Under the pieces are notes generated by a model. It was not told the origin of the DNA. It did not search any database and worked only from the letters and a program-made list of their open reading frames with translations. From positions 1,275,865-1,339,864 of the forward strand of contig NW_006920421.1 of NCBI RefSeq assembly GCF_000344685.1: a stretch of DNA of 64,000 bases, in the 5' to 3' direction. Made by a program: the position numbers and the translations under genes. Source of the DNA: Gloeophyllum trabeum ATCC 11539 (Eukaryota > Basidiomycota > Agaricomycetes > Gloeophyllales > Gloeophyllaceae). Below, one piece after another: positions 34,701-45,980 of this stretch. Position 1 is the first letter of the stretch; each line of letters opens with the position of its first letter.

Positions 34701-35895
34701 TTGGATAGGCTTGTCTTGCGTCCCTTCGTCACGGATGCCCAGGACCCAGCCTCCGCTTTCGCCCTCATTTTTCACCAGCACGTATTCCTTATTTCTTTCA
34801 CTAGCAATCCGAACGGGGATGGCGATATGAGCCTGACCAATGCTGTCCGTAGTCACCAACAGTTGCTGGGTCAAGGCATTGCGTTGCTTGAGATTCTTGA
34901 TCTGTTCTTTCGAAAAGTCTAAGGGCGTACGACTGTTTCGTAGCATATTCTGTAGACGGTCGTACGAAGTCTGACGAGATCTCAGACGGAGGTCGCCAAT
35001 GATTTCATACTGGACTTCCGTAGGAAGCTCTCGGAATTCCGGGGATGTAACATCGAAATCTTCAGGTCGCATTTCCTCGATGAATGCACGCAGTTCGTCC
35101 TCAGTAGCCAAACGTGGGTCTGGGACGGTAGAACGCGCAGCTTGCGAGAGCACCTCATCCATGTTTACGTCTGGCAATTTGTATGGGTCATGATCCTGGA
35201 ACCGAGACTTCTTCTTGCTGGAGCTAGGACTAGGCCCGTTCGATACAGGTTTGGTGTTAGCTTTCACAGGAGTCCGAGGCGGAGAACCATCGATGTCCTC
35301 AAGGTAAACCATATCCCCATTCGTGACCCTAGCTGGGGCCTTGCCTTTACCTTTGCTGCTGTGTCTGACGGACGTACGCTTAACAGCAATCCGGTAGATA
35401 CACAATATATGACTCACTCCTGCGCTTGCTCGACTGCCTTCCTTCTCAATTGTGCAGCAAGCAGCTTCTCAGCCACACGGGCATGGCTCTCGGCCGCCCC
35501 GTGCTTCTTCCTCTTCCTGTCGGCCTTGACGCAACTCATCATTCAATGAAAGCCCTCAACATCACCTTCAAGTACTTACGAGTGTATTGCGCTTCATCGC
35601 AGGCGCTCCTCCATCAAACACGAAGACTGGCTTAATTCCATAGAATAGCAGTTTACAAATTCGCCGCAAGAAACCCAGAACATGAGCATTGACCAATGCG
35701 CGACCCTCTTTATCCCGCATCGTAGCTTGAAACTGGTAGATCCATATACTAGAGTCGATAGCCATCGACTTGCCCTCTATGGTCTCTAGCCTGTGTCAGG
35801 ACTCAGTACTTGGTCGTGATCGGCGAGTGGGAAAGGCCGCACAGGACAGGACGACCCACCGGCGTCAGCAGGTCCCATAGCGACTTGACACCCAT
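31790..35895 (-). CDS. RAD2: DNA repair endonuclease RAD2/XPG
   Basis: Structure-specific 5'-flap/bubble nuclease that makes the 3' incision in nucleotide excision repair. N domain: [17 protein letters not shown] at the start (first exon 35895-35843), then [20 protein letters not shown] and [15 protein letters not shown] with metal-binding Asp residues. A long acidic spacer (about 600-650 residues) follows, with [17 protein letters not shown] (TFIIH-binding-like region), two UIM-like stretches ([20 protein letters not shown] and LERALHAS) and many Ser/Pro sites. I domain: [33 protein letters not shown], then the helix-hairpin-helix [19 protein letters not shown]. The C-terminal [10 protein letters not shown] resembles a PCNA-binding motif, and the tail is Lys/Arg-rich, a nuclear localisation signal. 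The second exon joins best with donor CCT|GTGCGG, giving GRPVLLETIEGK. Total length about 1,180 residues; intact. Confidence 0.93.
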
Positions 35896-36279
35896 GGCGC
35901 ACTAGAGGCTACCGAGCCAGCGTACAAGAAGGCAGCAGCATGAGGGCCACAGAGTCTGAGTCTCGGTGCCGTTCGTGAAACGCGTCGAAGTCACGCCGAC
36001 TAATTTGACACGGTCACGGACGCGTTACGCGTGCGCTCAGACTCAGAGTCAAGAGGACCAGTGGACCACCGCGCTCGTCTGTACTCATGAGGAAACACTG
36101 TAGAGTAGATGTCATGATTGAACCAAACGACAACGATCAAACAAGAGTCCCAGATTATGGTGATGTAACTAAAGGAGTGCGTAAGAGTAACTCGGACTTT
36201 TGCGGCGACATAGCAGGGAGCAAAGACAGGCAAGATAGAAAGGGAATTACGAAGGAATGTGCTAGGCGTGTGCGAGGAA
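35896..36279. promoter_or_regulatory. RAD2 promoter and 3' end of the PH-domain gene
   Basis: Both flanking genes are on the minus strand. The 384-bp interval therefore includes the 3' untranslated region of the PH-domain gene and the RAD2 promoter. No specific site is evident. Confidence 0.4.
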
Positions 36280-39200
36280 TCAAGACCTAGGCGTCGAAGG
36301 CTTTGGACTAGCATTGGCCGACATCCTGGGAGGCTCGTCGCCGGGATCAACTGGACGTGGACCAGAGGGGGATCCGCTTTGACTAGCCTGTGGTGAAAAC
36401 CTCTGGCTGGCTGGGTCTCCCGGAGGCCGAAGGCCACTGTCAAATTGCGAGAATCTTGGGTCGAAGTTGGATGCACCGGTCATCTGCATCCCCATGCCCA
36501 TACCACCCATCGGCGGCATACCACCCATCATCGGCATGCCCATCATAGACATACGGGGGTCAAAGCTCATGCTGCCGCCAGTCATCATCGGTTGAAGGGG
36601 TCCAGGAGTTCCGCCTCCTTCTCCGCCTGCTTGGGAGCCGGCTGCAGAGAACGCCATCATAGCTTGCTGGTATGCCTGAGCTGCTTGCTGAGCGGCGAAC
36701 ATGTGGGGATTTCCATAGCCTGGCATCATTCCAGTAGGAGTGGGCATCATCCCAGTAGGAGTCTGCATCATACCAGGATTCGGCATCATACCAGGGTAGC
36801 TCATGTATCCCGTCATCATCGGGTTCATACCCATCATCATAGGGCTCATCATTGGATTACCCATCATGGGATTGTAGGGGAATTGAGGGTTACCGAACAT
36901 ACCACCGGCTTGGGACATCTGTTCGAGCTGCTGTCGCTGCAACTCATCAAGTTTACGTTGCCTCTCCTCGGCTAAGCGCTTCTCCCGTTCGCGTTCGGTC
37001 AATGCGGCGCCGAAACCACCTTCACGTTTCCGCTCGCGCTCGTGAGCAGAGATCGCCCCAAGGAGACCTGTTTGCGGTGGAGGAGGCTTGTTAGGCACAT
37101 TGATGAGTGATGCTCCTGACTCTCTCGCGAGCTCCTCCTGTCTCTTTGCAGAACGATCCTCCTTCTCCTGCAGACCAGCAGACAGCAATCCTTGAGGGGT
37201 GAAGGCTTTCGTCATAGTCGCGGAAGGAGGCTCGATTTGAACAAATGTATCTCGCTGCTGAGTAGGAGGTGGTGGCGGATGACCTCCGTGCTTTTGGCCA
37301 GGTTCCAGCACCTGACTCCAGACGCTCTGGCGGGCAGCTCCGAGTTGAGGAGGTTGAGGGGATGTGCGGTGACCGTCATCGTATTGGGTCCGCCTAGCTT
37401 CAGAATACTGGTCGGACACCATGCGAGGAGGGCGAGGAGCTTGTCCACGGTACTCGTCCATTTCATCTACAACAGAAAATCAGTGCATGATCCCAAGCAA
37501 TAAGCATGTCATTTACTCATTGCTCGCGCCCCTCCGGGTGTCTGAGGCAAATTACGAGATGGCCGGGGCTGTGCATACGCGGAGCTCTCAGCAAGGGGAC
37601 CATTGGGAGTGCGATATGGCATTGGCGGAGCATGATGACCTTGTGAGCTGGGAGGGGCCGCCCCGGCTCCTTGATGGGCCCTGCTACTCACGGAGGCGGG
37701 AGGTCCGGCGTCAGATCCAGCGTCCTCATCATCCTCATCCTCTTCTTCCTCTTCTTCCTCCTCTTCATCGCTGCTATCGTTCCAAGCTCCACGGTCCCTG
37801 GCCTTCCCCTTCTGCCGACCGTTCACCCGTCCGGGGCGGTGCACAGCGGCTTCATGGGCAGCTTGCTGAGCCTGTGACTTGGCTTTCCGTTCCATGGCTT
37901 GCTTGGAAGGAGCAAAAGACGAGCGGAATTGTGAGGCTCCATCCGAGCTCGCGTGAGGCGAGGCCGTCCTGTCTGACGGTTCCACAACCTGAGGTGGCGG
38001 CGGTGGTACTGGGGACTGTTGTTTCTGCTGCTGTGGTGAAGACTGCGGCTGCTGCTCCTCTCGTTCTAAGAAAGTCAGAGCTGCTAAGGCGTCAGCATCG
38101 GGGTCCTCGAGCCCACTGCCGCTGGCGGGTGGTGCATCGTTGCGGGACATGTTTTCCTCGACGCGTCGTTGTGGGGATGAAGACCGTCTCTCCGGCACAA
38201 GCCGACGCGAATTGGGCGGTGCACGTGCTCCAGATGGGCGGCGAGTGATCGGCGCACGTGCACTGAGTGTATTCGAGGCCACGGCCGGCGGCGATGTGCG
38301 ACGCATCTCCGCAAACCGGGGAGACGACGCTGGAGGGGAACGGACTGGGGACTGGTCCGAGCGATCATCACCGTAGTCAGATTCATCATCATCGGAACTC
38401 CCAGGCGGCGGTCGACGGGAAGATTTTGCAAGGACATTGTCCTGATGAATTTGTTGCATGTAGAACAGTGCCGCGCCTGCTTCATCCAAAAGGTTGTCTG
38501 TGGGACTCGCTGCAAGTTCGGCCGGTTTGGCAGGCAGTGGCGGTGGCGGCGGCGGTGGAACTTGCTGCTGCATGGCACCCGCAAGACTTTGCTGATGATA
38601 GTCTTGTGACATGCCAGCACGCTGGAAGCTCTCAAACGAATCACGATCTGCGAATCGTCTGACGGGAGAGTCGTGCATCATGGAGTACGGGGATGTCAAT
38701 ACCGAATGCGGAGGAGAGGGCGTGCGCGGCGGAACACTCTGGCCTTGCGACGTCGTCTCAGTAGAAGGTGAACTCGGCTTGGGAGAGTGAGAAAAGGAAG
38801 GTTGTTGCCCGGCTCTGACAGGAGATTTCGCAGGTGCCGGGGGCGAGATCGCTCTTGAAGACATAGATAGCGACTGCCTGCCTGAGCCCGGAGACATGGG
38901 TGGACGACCCGTATGATCAGCGAGACCGCCAGCATCATCCGGCTTCGGTCTAAAATCATGACTAAGTTTAGAATCCGGCCTGGAGCCAGGCGCACCACTG
39001 TGCGAGTCCTCGCTCTGCTTGGCCTCCAGATCAATGTTGCCCTGTGTTGGACTGGTAACGAGAGACTGGCCGCTCAGGGATTCCAGCTCTTGAGGCACTT
39101 CTGGAATCGCAGCCGGCGTGCCTTCCAAATGCGTCGACGGCCTTCGTCCAATCCTGCTGTCTCCGGAATTTGCGTGACTTGGAGGGCTCTGCTGATCTGT

Positions 39201-41392
39201 GGGAGTTACACTTTCACGTACACTCCGCTCTGTTATCGGGGTTAAGACGCGTCTTTCGGTCGCTGCTGCAGCCTGTGCCGAGGATGACGAATCGAAGCTG
39301 AGAGGAGGAAGCTGAGGTAGACCATTATCTTCAGTTGTCATTTCTGGGAGAGGGGGTAATCTAGGTGCAGAGTCCGGCATCTTTCGTCCCTCCGGCGGGG
39401 GACTCGTGACAGGCCGCGCTTGATTTTCGGGACCCAGCGTACGCATCCGCTCGTGCAAAATGTGAGTGAACCGCTGCCTAACGATAGCGGTGCGGTCGTC
39501 ACGTGGATCCACAGTCTCGGCGAGCTCTCGGTCTAAGAAGAGCAACTGAGGAAGAGGTTAGTATAACCCCGACGGGCCCCGTAGTGAACCCAAATACTCA
39601 CGTCCTTATGAGGACCCACAGGGTATGCGAACATAAGAGACGACGGGTCGCGAGGATCCTGTATGTAAGCATTAGGGCGACCATAGAGCTCAAAGGAGTC
39701 GTGAATAGCTGGGCATTGCCATTCATCTCAGTCATGCCGAGAACCGTAAACAGCGAATGTACCCACCGATGAGCCATTTGAGCATTTCCGCTGCCTGTAC
39801 GTTCCCGCCCTCTAGCTCCGGCATGACGAGCAGCCACGCCTGCCTATTCTTCATACCCCCAGCAACCTCTTCCTCTCCTAGAGTTCCCTCGAGCTTTATC
39901 AGCGTGCTCCGGCTAATCAAGTCGGGACGCTCTGGGTATACAGCGAACGCCTGAGTCACAGCCTGCATAGTCAGCGCAGGCCGTTTTTTGTCCTTAGGCT
40001 TCGGCGAACTGTGCAGGGATATAAGGGGTATCTCGGGGTGGGGACTGTGCTCCCTTGAGAACAGGTTCGACATGCGCTTCTTGCGCGGAGCGTTGGGCGA
40101 CTCTGGCCGACCTTCACCTGACGGTGTGTCGGGTGCGCGACCGGAACCGGCAGTTACTACCATCCACAGGCGTTTCCAGTCGGTCTGGCCTGCCACACGG
40201 ATCCTGACCCAGCCCTCCATTCTGCCCTTGACCAGCGTTGTCGGGCAATTGACGCCTGGACACGACGGATGTCAGCACATTCAGCGGCGGGACATTCTTA
40301 TGGGACTTACCTTCTCTGAGAGTTATGCGGATAAGATGGGCGGTGTAAATCTCTTCTAAACGAGACTTTTCCCATGCAGACAGTCGTATAGCCGATGCCC
40401 AGGATATGAGGGCAGGGGTCGAAGGGCAGGAGAATAAGATGAGGTTAGATCCAGCGGTATTGAGGGTTATCACATTGGTATATTTCTGAGCCGGCTGAGT
40501 AGCAGAGGCTGGGACAGTCACTGCACCCAACACTTGGACGAACTGCAAGATGCTGTAAATATCGCAACAAGGAAGAGATATTCGTAGTGCTCACAGCATC
40601 GGTAACATTGATGTAACTAGGAGGGACCTCTCTCCCCTGCCTCCCCGCTTCCTCCACCTCCTTCATATCCCAGACACTGAGGATAGTGCCGCTCAACTGC
40701 GCCCACACTTCGGTCCAACCCTCGTCCTTCGTAGGTCTCTGGCCATCGGGCTGGCGCTCAATCCTACGGATGAGCTTCCCCCATTGGTACACCTTGTTCG
40801 TGTGAGCAAGATTCAACTGGACGACAGAGCGTATCTCCGGGTGCAGGGGAGGAGGTGCGGGTTGTGCCAGGGTCGTAGATGTGCGCGATTGCACGCTGGG
40901 GCGCTGCTGGGAAGGTCCTTGCTGGGGCTGCATATCGGCACCCTGAGGACCATTCGACTTGGTTCGCGTAAGCACGGTGGACGGTCCTTGACCCATGGCG
41001 TTTGGAGGGTTGGTCACGTTGGATCCGCCAGGCATCGGGGGTTGCGGCGCGGCTGCAGCTGCAGCTGATTGGGACTGGGCATCTTGTTGCGCCTGGCTAG
41101 AGTTCTTGCTACGGAAAGAGAAGAAGGAAGTCGACGTGGAACGAGAATGAACGTGTGCAGGCCTGCTGGGCGCTGGCTGCGGAGATGAGGGGGCGGATGT
41201 CGACGCCTGCATCGGCGGAGGCGTCGTCGGCTGCGGAGGCTGCTCCGCCTCGTCTGCCTGCTGCTGACGGAATTCGTGGGGAACAGTGGACTGTCGCCAC
41301 TGTCTAAGTTCAGAAGGTGGCACGAAGCCGCGGTTGCGGTTTTCCCATTGGGTGCTCGTGATCGTCTTGGATGCTGGGGAAACGGAGGCCAT
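36280..41392 (-). CDS. Large PH-domain protein, Skg3/Caf120-like
   Basis: Very long protein (about 1,550 residues) of the fungal Skg3/Caf120 type, whose yeast members associate with the CCR4-NOT complex or the bud neck. N-terminal 230 residues: low-complexity Pro/Gln/Ser. Then the PH-like core: HPEIRSVVQLNLAHTNKVY, WGKLIRRIERQPDG, WTEVWAQLSGTILSVWDM and PPSYINVTDA, LNTAGSNLILFSCPSTPALI and EGWVRIRVAGQTDWKRLWMV, with FAVYPERPDLISRSTLIKLEG and QAWLLVMPELEGG. The C-terminal two thirds is disordered: Ser/Pro-rich, an Asp/Glu run (about 37735-37775), poly-Pro stretches and a Met/Gly/Pro-rich region (36470-36870). The final exon join (37518/37466) gives AMNEMDEYRG. Binding of phosphoinositides is a family expectation, not shown here. 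No truncation is seen. Confidence 0.82.
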
Positions 41393-41721
41393 CGACTGGG
41401 GCGACGTCGACGACGACGACTTGGACGCTGGTTAAGGCGACGAGACAAAAGGGTCTAGTAGAGGCCCTCAAGGACGTTCATCAGGTAATTGGCGAGAGGG
41501 ATTCCGAATTGTCCGAGTTCACGCGTTGCTGGTTCGCGACGATTGACTCTATCGCTCCCGCCCACCGCCCACGAGCTCCGAGAAACATCAACGTCATTGT
41601 TTAGCTCAATGGGCTGCGCCAAAAGAAATCTGCCGTGATTTACCGGTGCATCATCAGCAGGGGCATGCAAGGAGGGAGGTTCGTGGCATAATCTGCGTAT
41701 CTACCAGCTACATTACTAGCA
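41393..41721. promoter_or_regulatory. Promoter of the PH-domain gene and COX11 3' end
   Basis: The two genes are in tandem on the minus strand. The 329-bp interval holds the COX11 3' untranslated region and the promoter of the large PH-domain gene. No named site. Confidence 0.4.
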
Positions 41722-42852
41722 TCATGATGAACCCCTGCGGTCCTCTGCCTTCGGTGCATGCTCGTACTCCCCAAATCCCATCGAATTTTGGACGACATCG
41801 TCCGGTGCATCAGGCTCGAGATTGCCTTGGGAATTCCGCCTTGCCCTGGAGTAAAACGAACATGAGACCCGCAACGAAGCATCACCATATGGTTGGCGTA
41901 CCTAAAGAAGGTATAAGACAGCACGACGTCATCAATCTTCCGACATGATGGGTCGTCCAAGATATCCTTGTCTATGAAGAACAGCAACGGCATGTCGACC
42001 TCTTCCCCGGCCAGAAGCTTCTGCTCCTCAAAGCAGAAGCATTCCACCTTGGCGAAATAAGGTGCAATCTAAGTTGGCCACAACGACGCCAAGGGGCGGA
42101 AGAGAGTCAGGAGACATGGACAAGAGCACTAAGCAACGGCATACCCTATCAGGTGTAACGTTGTACGTGGCGATGCCTATAATGTCCTTGTCCGACTTGT
42201 TCTTCGCCTTGTAGAAAGCGAGACTGGTCTCCCCAGGTAATACGGTCACAAACTTCTGTTGCGGTATAAACTGCCATGGCAGTTGATCGGACGTGTCTGC
42301 GTTGAAATGCACTTTGATCCGGCGTGCGCCTTCAACTGGCACCAGTCGCTCTGGATCGAATTTACCAGTCCCGACGATGGGCGTTCCAGCGAATCCCGTA
42401 GCGGCACAAAACATGCGGTATAGAGGCACAGCGGCGTATGTAACGCCCACAGCTAGTACAATCTGCGAACCTCAGTACCGCCGTAAGTATTCTCGGGAGC
42501 TGAGACGTACCACGGCAGAAGTGTACATTAGCAGGCTACGATTCCTTGCAGCATACACCGCTTTACGAGAGACCAGTCTCGGTGCTGGTCTCGGTGCTGG
42601 TCTACCTGACGGGGGAGGGGGATTGCCAGCTTCGTTGGCCATCCCCCTCCGCATCGTACACCAGAAATCCGATGCAAGCCGTCGCGGCTGCTGAGCGAAG
42701 AGACAAGATGGCGTCCGTTCAGACGATCCCAAGTGGATTGTTCGTATGCATTGATGAATTGGCAGCTGAACCCTTAGAGTAGGAAGATTCTTTAGACCTT
42801 GCGAAGGCAGGGATGAAGAACGAAAGCATTGTAAAGAGAACCGGAGAGACAT
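41722..42852 (-). CDS. COX11: Cytochrome c oxidase assembly protein COX11
   Basis: Copper chaperone that delivers copper to the CuB site of COX1 on the inter-membrane side of the mitochondrial inner membrane. The first exon (42852-42511, 114 codons) encodes a basic presequence and a Pro-rich linker containing short repeats (RPAPRPAPR). The single transmembrane helix (IVLAVGVTYAAVPLYRMFC) spans the next junction. The copper-binding motif ECFCFEEQKL is present, as are QLPWQFIPQQKFVTVLPGET and FFIDKDILDDP. The final exon begins at an AG|GGC acceptor and encodes RARRNSQGNLEPDA and an acidic tail. The duplicated CGGTGCTGGTCT unit around 42575-42605 is inside coding sequence. About 300 residues; intact. 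Confidence 0.93.
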
Positions 42853-43122
42853 CGACTGGATTCCCTATAAGGCAACGTTGGATTCCGTTACAAACGCACG
42901 TGGTTTTGCCAGATTAGTCCACAGCCACAGTGCCGATTCATGTCCTTTCAAAGGCTCAAAGCCCACAGTACAGTACAGTAATATGCTGGAGTCTTGTGCC
43001 CAAAACCAGTCAGCGACGTCTACGGACCTTATTTTCTTTCGTCGTGCATCTATTATTTACAGGCTTATTGATCTAGATGCTCCAGTCCCAGGGGATTCAT
43101 TCGCAGTTTCGTTCGCTGAACT
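42853..43122. other. COX11 promoter region
   Basis: These 270 bp lie between the COX11 start and the left target duplication of the transposon at 43131. They should contain the COX11 promoter. No site is identified. Confidence 0.4.
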
Positions 43123-43130
43123 ATTGTATG
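43123..43130. repeat. Left 8-bp target site duplication ATTGTATG
   Basis: Identical to 43948-43955, immediately outside the right inverted repeat of the element. The exact match at both edges fixes the element's ends. Confidence 0.85.
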
Positions 43131-43947
43131 AGGACCCCTGAAAATACCGATAGATGCCGGTGCCAGTCCGGACAAAAAAAGCGGCTCGGGCAAGGGACGC
43201 CGGAGCCAGTCCGGACGTAGGTAGGGGTCTCAGCCGGCCAACCCGGTTTTTTAGTCCGGACACCAACGGCACCCCAGCAGTGAGGCCGGTTGTAGTCCGG
43301 ACATGGTCAGCAACCCGCCACTTCGTCGCGATTAGCTAGTACATTATCATTAGATTCATTACCCCGTATGGTGTTTCTCACCGAATAAGGATAGACATGC
43401 CTCCCTGTAGTCGTGAACCCTCGGGTACCCCTTAGTTGCACGGAATTATACAGTTTACGCTGAAATCCGGAGGCACACATGGAAGACACAGCTGGGTGCC
43501 GGATGGCTCCAATATCGCTGCGGTATCGTATCTCGCCATCCAGGGCTACGAAGCCATGAACGGGCGGGTATTTCGCACTGTCTCTCAGACCCTGGCAATG
43601 CTCGCTGCCTGCCGAATCACTCAATTTGCCTGCCACGTCTATCCTTTGCATGCTGGAGACAAGCCCGAAGGCTCTTCCGTTATCTATTGAACTTTCTACC
43701 TCAGACTATGCACCTTTCAGGTTTTCATACACCCTAGTATATATATCTAGTGTCTAGAATGACTTGTGGACTACAACGGGTGATTTTTGCTGTTTCCTAG
43801 AGGCCGGGGCAATAGTCCGGACATGAATATGACCTTGGCCGAGGCCGGTATTTTATCCGGACATAAAGGCGGGGGGCCGCCAGAAAAAGTCCGGACATGA
43901 CAAAATCGAGTCTTGCACCGGCATCTATCGGTATTTTCAGGGGTCCT
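43131..43947. mobile_element. Non-autonomous DNA transposon (MITE-like), 817 bp
   Basis: Perfect 33-bp terminal inverted repeats lie at 43131-43163 (starts AGGACCCCTGAAAATACC) and 43915-43947. They are flanked by a perfect 8-bp target duplication, ATTGTATG, at 43123-43130 and 43948-43955. Seven copies of TCCGGAC, mostly as AGTCCGGACA, sit under the termini: four on the left (43167, 43210, 43255, 43296) and three on the right (43816, 43856, 43890). These look like subterminal transposase-binding repeats. No transposase is encoded inside. The 8-bp duplication fits hAT, and also some Mutator-like, Merlin or P elements; the superfamily is not settled. Confidence 0.85.
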
Positions 43948-44703
43948 ATTGTATGTCAATGTCAATGCATGATCCGCTACGCAATGCATATGATGCAGGT
44001 ACGTGTCCTGGGTTACGGTCAAGATTAGCCTCCAACGTTGCACAACGGAGAGTACTATTAACAGGATGTCCAATAGACTCATCAGACTTTCTATTACAGC
44101 TGATCGCATAACGACGACGCACCCCGCATTTCTAAGTACTCCTGGTTGACGAATCAAAACCGTCAGATGCAACTGTTGTCGGTGCAAGCTGGGCGCTAAC
44201 TCAGTTAGCGGGCTGTCGAGTCACTGGGCCTTCTTAGAAACATCTCACCATTATGGTTGTTCGTTACGGAGCGCCTCCGATCAACGTAAGTAAACGACGG
44301 ATCCTGGTGTCGTGTTACTTGAGTCTTACATCCAAGGACTTCGGAAACTCAATGCACGAGTACCCGGAGAGATGTTCATCATCAACGTACAGCCACAAGG
44401 TGTGCGATGGCCAAGCGCTACAGTCTAATGTCCCTGTGCCGGGATGCATCGATGCAGCCCCATAGCTAAGCATACTAAGCGTGAAACTGGTTCAACACAC
44501 GTCAATCCTTGTACATACATAGCTCGGCCGCTGAGCGCTGAATGTGTGTGTGTGCCGAGATCCCCACTCACGTCGGTCGCACCTGCTGAGGCTTACTAGA
44601 AGGCACAGCACTCGTCGACGCGTTCTCTGTCCCAAGGCAATATAACACTCGTGAGCTTCCTTTCTTTCTTTCTTCCAATATCATCACTGAATTTGAGCTT
44701 TTT
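43715..44703 (+). repeat. 989-bp direct repeat, copy 1 (left of gap)
   Basis: Identical, as far as checked by eye and by identical reading frames, to 44992-45980, at an offset of 1277. It begins inside the right half of the transposon and runs exactly to the first N of the gap. This looks like the end of a contig rather than biology. Confidence 0.9.
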
Positions 44704-44990
44704 NNNNNNNNNNNNNNNNNNNNNNNNNNNNNNNNNNNNNNNNNNNNNNNNNNNNNNNNNNNNNNNNNNNNNNNNNNNNNNNNNNNNNNNNNNNNNNNNN
44801 NNNNNNNNNNNNNNNNNNNNNNNNNNNNNNNNNNNNNNNNNNNNNNNNNNNNNNNNNNNNNNNNNNNNNNNNNNNNNNNNNNNNNNNNNNNNNNNNNNNN
44901 NNNNNNNNNNNNNNNNNNNNNNNNNNNNNNNNNNNNNNNNNNNNNNNNNNNNNNNNNNNNNNNNNNNNNNNNNNNNNNNNNNNNNNNNNN
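44704..44990. other. Assembly gap (287 N)
   Basis: Unsequenced gap. Reading frames crossing it are meaningless. It is bounded on both sides by the same 989-bp sequence. Confidence 0.99.
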
Positions 44991-44991
44991 G

Positions 44992-45980
44992 TTTCAGGTT
45001 TTCATACACCCTAGTATATATATCTAGTGTCTAGAATGACTTGTGGACTACAACGGGTGATTTTTGCTGTTTCCTAGAGGCCGGGGCAATAGTCCGGACA
45101 TGAATATGACCTTGGCCGAGGCCGGTATTTTATCCGGACATAAAGGCGGGGGGCCGCCAGAAAAAGTCCGGACATGACAAAATCGAGTCTTGCACCGGCA
45201 TCTATCGGTATTTTCAGGGGTCCTATTGTATGTCAATGTCAATGCATGATCCGCTACGCAATGCATATGATGCAGGTACGTGTCCTGGGTTACGGTCAAG
45301 ATTAGCCTCCAACGTTGCACAACGGAGAGTACTATTAACAGGATGTCCAATAGACTCATCAGACTTTCTATTACAGCTGATCGCATAACGACGACGCACC
45401 CCGCATTTCTAAGTACTCCTGGTTGACGAATCAAAACCGTCAGATGCAACTGTTGTCGGTGCAAGCTGGGCGCTAACTCAGTTAGCGGGCTGTCGAGTCA
45501 CTGGGCCTTCTTAGAAACATCTCACCATTATGGTTGTTCGTTACGGAGCGCCTCCGATCAACGTAAGTAAACGACGGATCCTGGTGTCGTGTTACTTGAG
45601 TCTTACATCCAAGGACTTCGGAAACTCAATGCACGAGTACCCGGAGAGATGTTCATCATCAACGTACAGCCACAAGGTGTGCGATGGCCAAGCGCTACAG
45701 TCTAATGTCCCTGTGCCGGGATGCATCGATGCAGCCCCATAGCTAAGCATACTAAGCGTGAAACTGGTTCAACACACGTCAATCCTTGTACATACATAGC
45801 TCGGCCGCTGAGCGCTGAATGTGTGTGTGTGCCGAGATCCCCACTCACGTCGGTCGCACCTGCTGAGGCTTACTAGAAGGCACAGCACTCGTCGACGCGT
45901 TCTCTGTCCCAAGGCAATATAACACTCGTGAGCTTCCTTTCTTTCTTTCTTCCAATATCATCACTGAATTTGAGCTTTTT
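44992..45980 (+). repeat. 989-bp direct repeat, copy 2 (right of gap)
   Basis: Second copy of 43715-44703, starting one base after the gap. It includes a second copy of the transposon's right end (inverted repeat at 45192-45224) without a matching left end, as expected if the contig starts inside the element. Confidence 0.9.

Noticed and set aside
44596..45034. Reading frames running through the gap
   Set aside because: They are translated from N bases and have no meaning.
43771..45464. A 138-codon minus-strand frame present twice (43771-44187 and 45048-45464) as a repeated gene
   Set aside because: The repetition comes from the 989-bp duplicated contig end, and the frame has no recognisable domain; it also overlaps the transposon end.
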